DNA of 64,000 nt, from the NCBI GenBank assembly GCA_016748015.1, contig JAAOMT010000009.1, forward strand, positions 1,128,970-1,192,969. The letters are read 5' to 3'. The translations under genes and the position numbers were made by a program. Position 1 is the stretch's first letter. Each line of letters opens with the position of its first letter. This stretch comes from Geosiphon pyriformis. Its lineage: Eukaryota > Glomeromycota > Glomeromycetes > Archaeosporales > Geosiphonaceae. Of this stretch, positions 61,125 through 64,000 are shown one piece after another. The notes under the pieces were generated by a model, which saw only the letters and a list, made by a program, of their open reading frames with translations, searched no databases and had not been told where the DNA came from.

Positions 61125-63539
61125 ATATGACTAGATTTTTTTTATATAAAATTTTAGAATTATTAAAAGTAATTTCTAATAGAAAATTATATTTTTGTAG
61201 TAGTTAAAATAAAAATTGAAAAATATTGTTACTTATAAAAAGTAAGAGTATTATAAAATTAGAAGAATAGCCAATCAGAAATAGACATAGTAACAGAAGA
61301 ATTCCAAAATTTCTCTAAGAGAATTTTAGGATTCCAGAATCTCAGAATCCCAAGATTCTTTATAAGAAATTGTAGAATTTCAGAATTTTTTTAAAGAAAT
61401 TGCAAAATTCCAGAAATCTTGTATAATACCAACTATAGATATATAGCAGTAGTGTTGGAAGCAAGAAATTCAGAATTCAGAACCCAGTTTTAGTTAGTAT
61501 CTTCTTTTTTATCTATTAATTAACTTTCACTTTACAAATAGTCAATATTCACCAAAGTGAATTCATTAACAAAATATCAAATAAAACATACTTATTATTA
61601 TCCAATCTATGTTATTATCATTTGTTTAAGCCACTAACCACTCTTCTATTTATTAATACTTTATGTTGATAATATTTAATACTTAATTATACTGGAATAA
61701 TAGCTCTTAATTATGGCTATTGACAGAATACTAATTCTTTTTTTTTTTTTTTTGTATTTATTTTTGTAGTTGATTTACTAATTGATTAAAAAAATTAATA
61801 TACAGAGTACTGACATCAGGATATAACACTTGTAAAAGACCCAAAAATAAGAATAAACACTTAAAATTGAAGATAGCTTACCAAAAAATACTGGCCACCA
61901 AGCTGAAAAAAAAATTAATAGAATATAAATATTTCAGAAAGTGATGAACACCAAAGCATACCAACTTGAGAGTTGAAAAGAAATTAAAAACATTACCAAA
62001 AGATATTACTATTGAATCTCTGTTTATTATATAAAAGACTTAACTAAAACTTTTAGATATTACCAATACATATCAACTATTAAACACCAAGTTACAGGTT
62101 TGTTATTTGTTTTTATATTCTAAATAATCACTTGTAACAGTATTTATAATATTTTTAAGTATATTTTTAATAATAAAATAAATAAAATAAATTATTTTTA
62201 TATATAAAAATTAAAAAATTTTTTTAATAGTTTAATAATTTTGATTTTTTTAAATATTTTTGAAATTGTTTTAATTCTTTTTTAAATATTAATAGTAATA
62301 ATTAAAATATGGTTAATTAAATTAATTGTTTCTTAGATAATGTTTGATAATTACTATTAGTACTAAGTTTTGTGAAATTTTGTTAAAAAACACAATTAGT
62401 ATATATATTCTTAATTTAAATATTAACAGATCAAATAATTATTATTAATAGTAAATTTTTAATTAGTTATTATGTACAACTTTCTTCAAAAATTTTTCAC
62501 TTAGACATAATTTATATGTTTTATTATTTAAGATATTATGAATATAAAAGAATCTGTCTTATTTATTATTAAATTTTATACTTTATTGTTTTTTTGTTTT
62601 TATTTAATATAATAAAACTTTGTCTTTTATTTTGTAGATAATAGATTGTTTTAAGAGTTTTTTATTGTGTCAAGCTTTCTGTTGTTTTTGGAAGTACTTA
62701 ATATTATTAGTTGTATATTAATAATTGTTTTCTAGTTTTTCTAGCAGTTTGTAAGTTTATTTTTTAATAGTTTTTTCTAAGTTGCTCTTATTTATTAGTT
62801 TTATTAAGTAAATGTTTATTATTAATTTTATTAATAACATAGTATTTTTTCTGTATGCTAATTTATAATGTCTTGTTTTACTGTTTAATAAGTCAATAAA
62901 ACTAAAAAGATAATTAAGTTCTATTATTTTATTGTTTATTTTTGCAAGAAATTTACATAGTATTTTATTAAAATATTTTAATAATTCATTTGTTTATGAA
63001 TGATAAAATGATAAAAAAGGTTATTTTATTTCAAAATATTGGGTAATTTTAATAAGCAAATTATTTACAAGATAAGTTTTTTGATTTAGAAATAGCTGTT
63101 TTAGACAGTTATATTTACAAATCAAATCTTTATACACAAAATTAGCAATTAATTTAACATTTGTGGTTTTAATAGTCTTTGCTTCTGGCTATTTTGTTAA
63201 GAGTTTATTGTAATTATAATGTATTAATTCTCTTTAGTGGTAATAGTTAGTAGTTCTACTAGATTAATTTCTATTCTATTAAATAGTTTTCTTATTTTAA
63301 TAGATTTTAATAGATTTTAATAGTTCAGTTACTCTTTATTCTCTTTTTTTTAAATATATATTGTGGTTGCAAATGTATTAAATAATATTAGTCTGTATTT
63401 TTGACCAGTAGTACAAATTAATTATCTATTAAATTGTGGTTTTTTTTGTAAAATGCTTTATATTCAAATCGAAATACATATTATAAAGAATAATTTCTTT
63501 TTTATTTTTAGTAATTATTTTAAATAAATTTTTTTTTTA
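61125..63539. other. A+T-rich region with a gaatt-motif array
   Basis: 61290-61420 has many overlapping copies of agaattcc/agaattt/agaatc in partly palindromic arrangement. The remaining 2 kb is A/T-rich without a recognised gene; 61800-62110 is mixed in composition and may be repeat-derived. Confidence 0.4.
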
Positions 63540-64000
63540 TTATGTTTAACAAGTGAGGTCCAAACACTACCTAGAACTATACATCAATAAAATGATATAA
63601 ACTAGGCATGAATCATGCACTTAACCACATATGACCAGCCACTCGAGCCAGTCAGGACAACACTATGCAACTATATTAACAGAAACCATGTTACCAATAC
63701 CCGAAAAAAACAAACAAGACTTATGAAAGCCAAAAAGAATGTCAAAGGCTTCAGTAACACCAAGCAATTTAATCACACTAGGTGACAACCTCGAAACTGA
63801 ACCAAAAATTGGGATGGGAATAGATCCATCTGCTGGGATCAGGCCATTCTTTTTCATAAAAGCACAATACTTGGTATGGACCAACCAAATATCATTCCTA
63901 AAAGCAGAGCATAGAGAGCACATAAAATCAGTAATTTTAACATCAGCAATCTTGGGATCATGGAAGACAGTAACAGCCTCCTGAAGCCATCCATTGAAAA
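63540..64000 (-). mobile_element. LINE 3' end (ORF2 C-terminus and 3' UTR), runs off the right edge
   Basis: A T run (about 63531-63539) is the poly-A tail; then come about 120 bases of 3' UTR like those of the first two LINEs (reverse of gactggctcgagtggctggtc). The ORF2 C-terminus stops at 63663 and stays open to the edge. It includes EAVTVFHDPKIADVKITDFM, RNDIWLVHTKYCAFMKKNGL and LFFSGIGNMVSVNIVA, corresponding to the ends of ORF2 in copies 1 and 2. No stop is seen in the visible 112 codons, so this copy is less damaged in this part. Confidence 0.85.

Overview
The window looks like nuclear DNA of an arbuscular mycorrhizal fungus of the Rhizophagus irregularis type. The evidence is very high A+T between genes, many short GT-AG introns, ordinary ascomycete/basidiomycete-like housekeeping proteins, and LINE retrotransposons whose ORF1 and ORF2 products I recognise from memory as highly repeated in Rhizophagus. 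No database search was run.

Layout. 1-390: relic of a LINE ORF1 on the minus strand. 600-7486 and about 7500-14250: two long LINE elements lying head to tail, each with ORF1 (RRM-like region plus zinc knuckle) and ORF2 (endonuclease, reverse transcriptase, RNase H), full of stop codons. 14673-16919: a different LINE family, minus strand, with ORF1 joined almost directly to the 3' end. 17560-18083: internally deleted Tc1/mariner element. 18084-18908 and 22823-23750: inverted copies of a gene-fragment repeat that bracket two genes; the second copy holds a 20-N assembly gap.

The gene island runs from about 19.2 to 53 kb: Aurora kinase (+), RidA/Mmf1 (-), a 684-aa protein I tentatively place with Nse6/SLF2-type Smc5/6 loaders (+), 2,3-bisphosphoglycerate-independent phosphoglycerate mutase (+), cohesin subunit Scc3/STAG (-), trifunctional folate-synthesis protein Fol1 (+), Prs1-type ribose-phosphate pyrophosphokinase (-), glycogen synthase (-), a secreted Cys-rich protein with repeated Lys-Arg sites that looks like a Kex2-processed repeat protein (+), and a glycosyltransferase like the N-terminal half of L-arabinokinase (+). 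Three of them (Aurora, Scc3, putative Nse6) serve chromosome segregation. PRPP, folate, glycolysis and glycogen enzymes make up the metabolic part. MluI cell-cycle boxes lie upstream of Aurora and in the Scc3/Fol1 divergent promoter.

From 53 to 63.5 kb the DNA is extremely A+T-rich and has no convincing gene, but it is not empty. It contains an LTR-like repeat in two inverted copies and a LINE ORF1 relic. The relics can be aligned codon by codon with better-preserved copies elsewhere in the window and differ mainly by C-to-T and G-to-A changes. 63.54-64 kb is the 3' end of another LINE running off the right edge.

The most interesting signal is this graded, nearly indel-free transition decay of repeats, resembling repeat-induced point mutation or heavy cytosine deamination. 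The candidate Kex2-processed secreted protein comes next.
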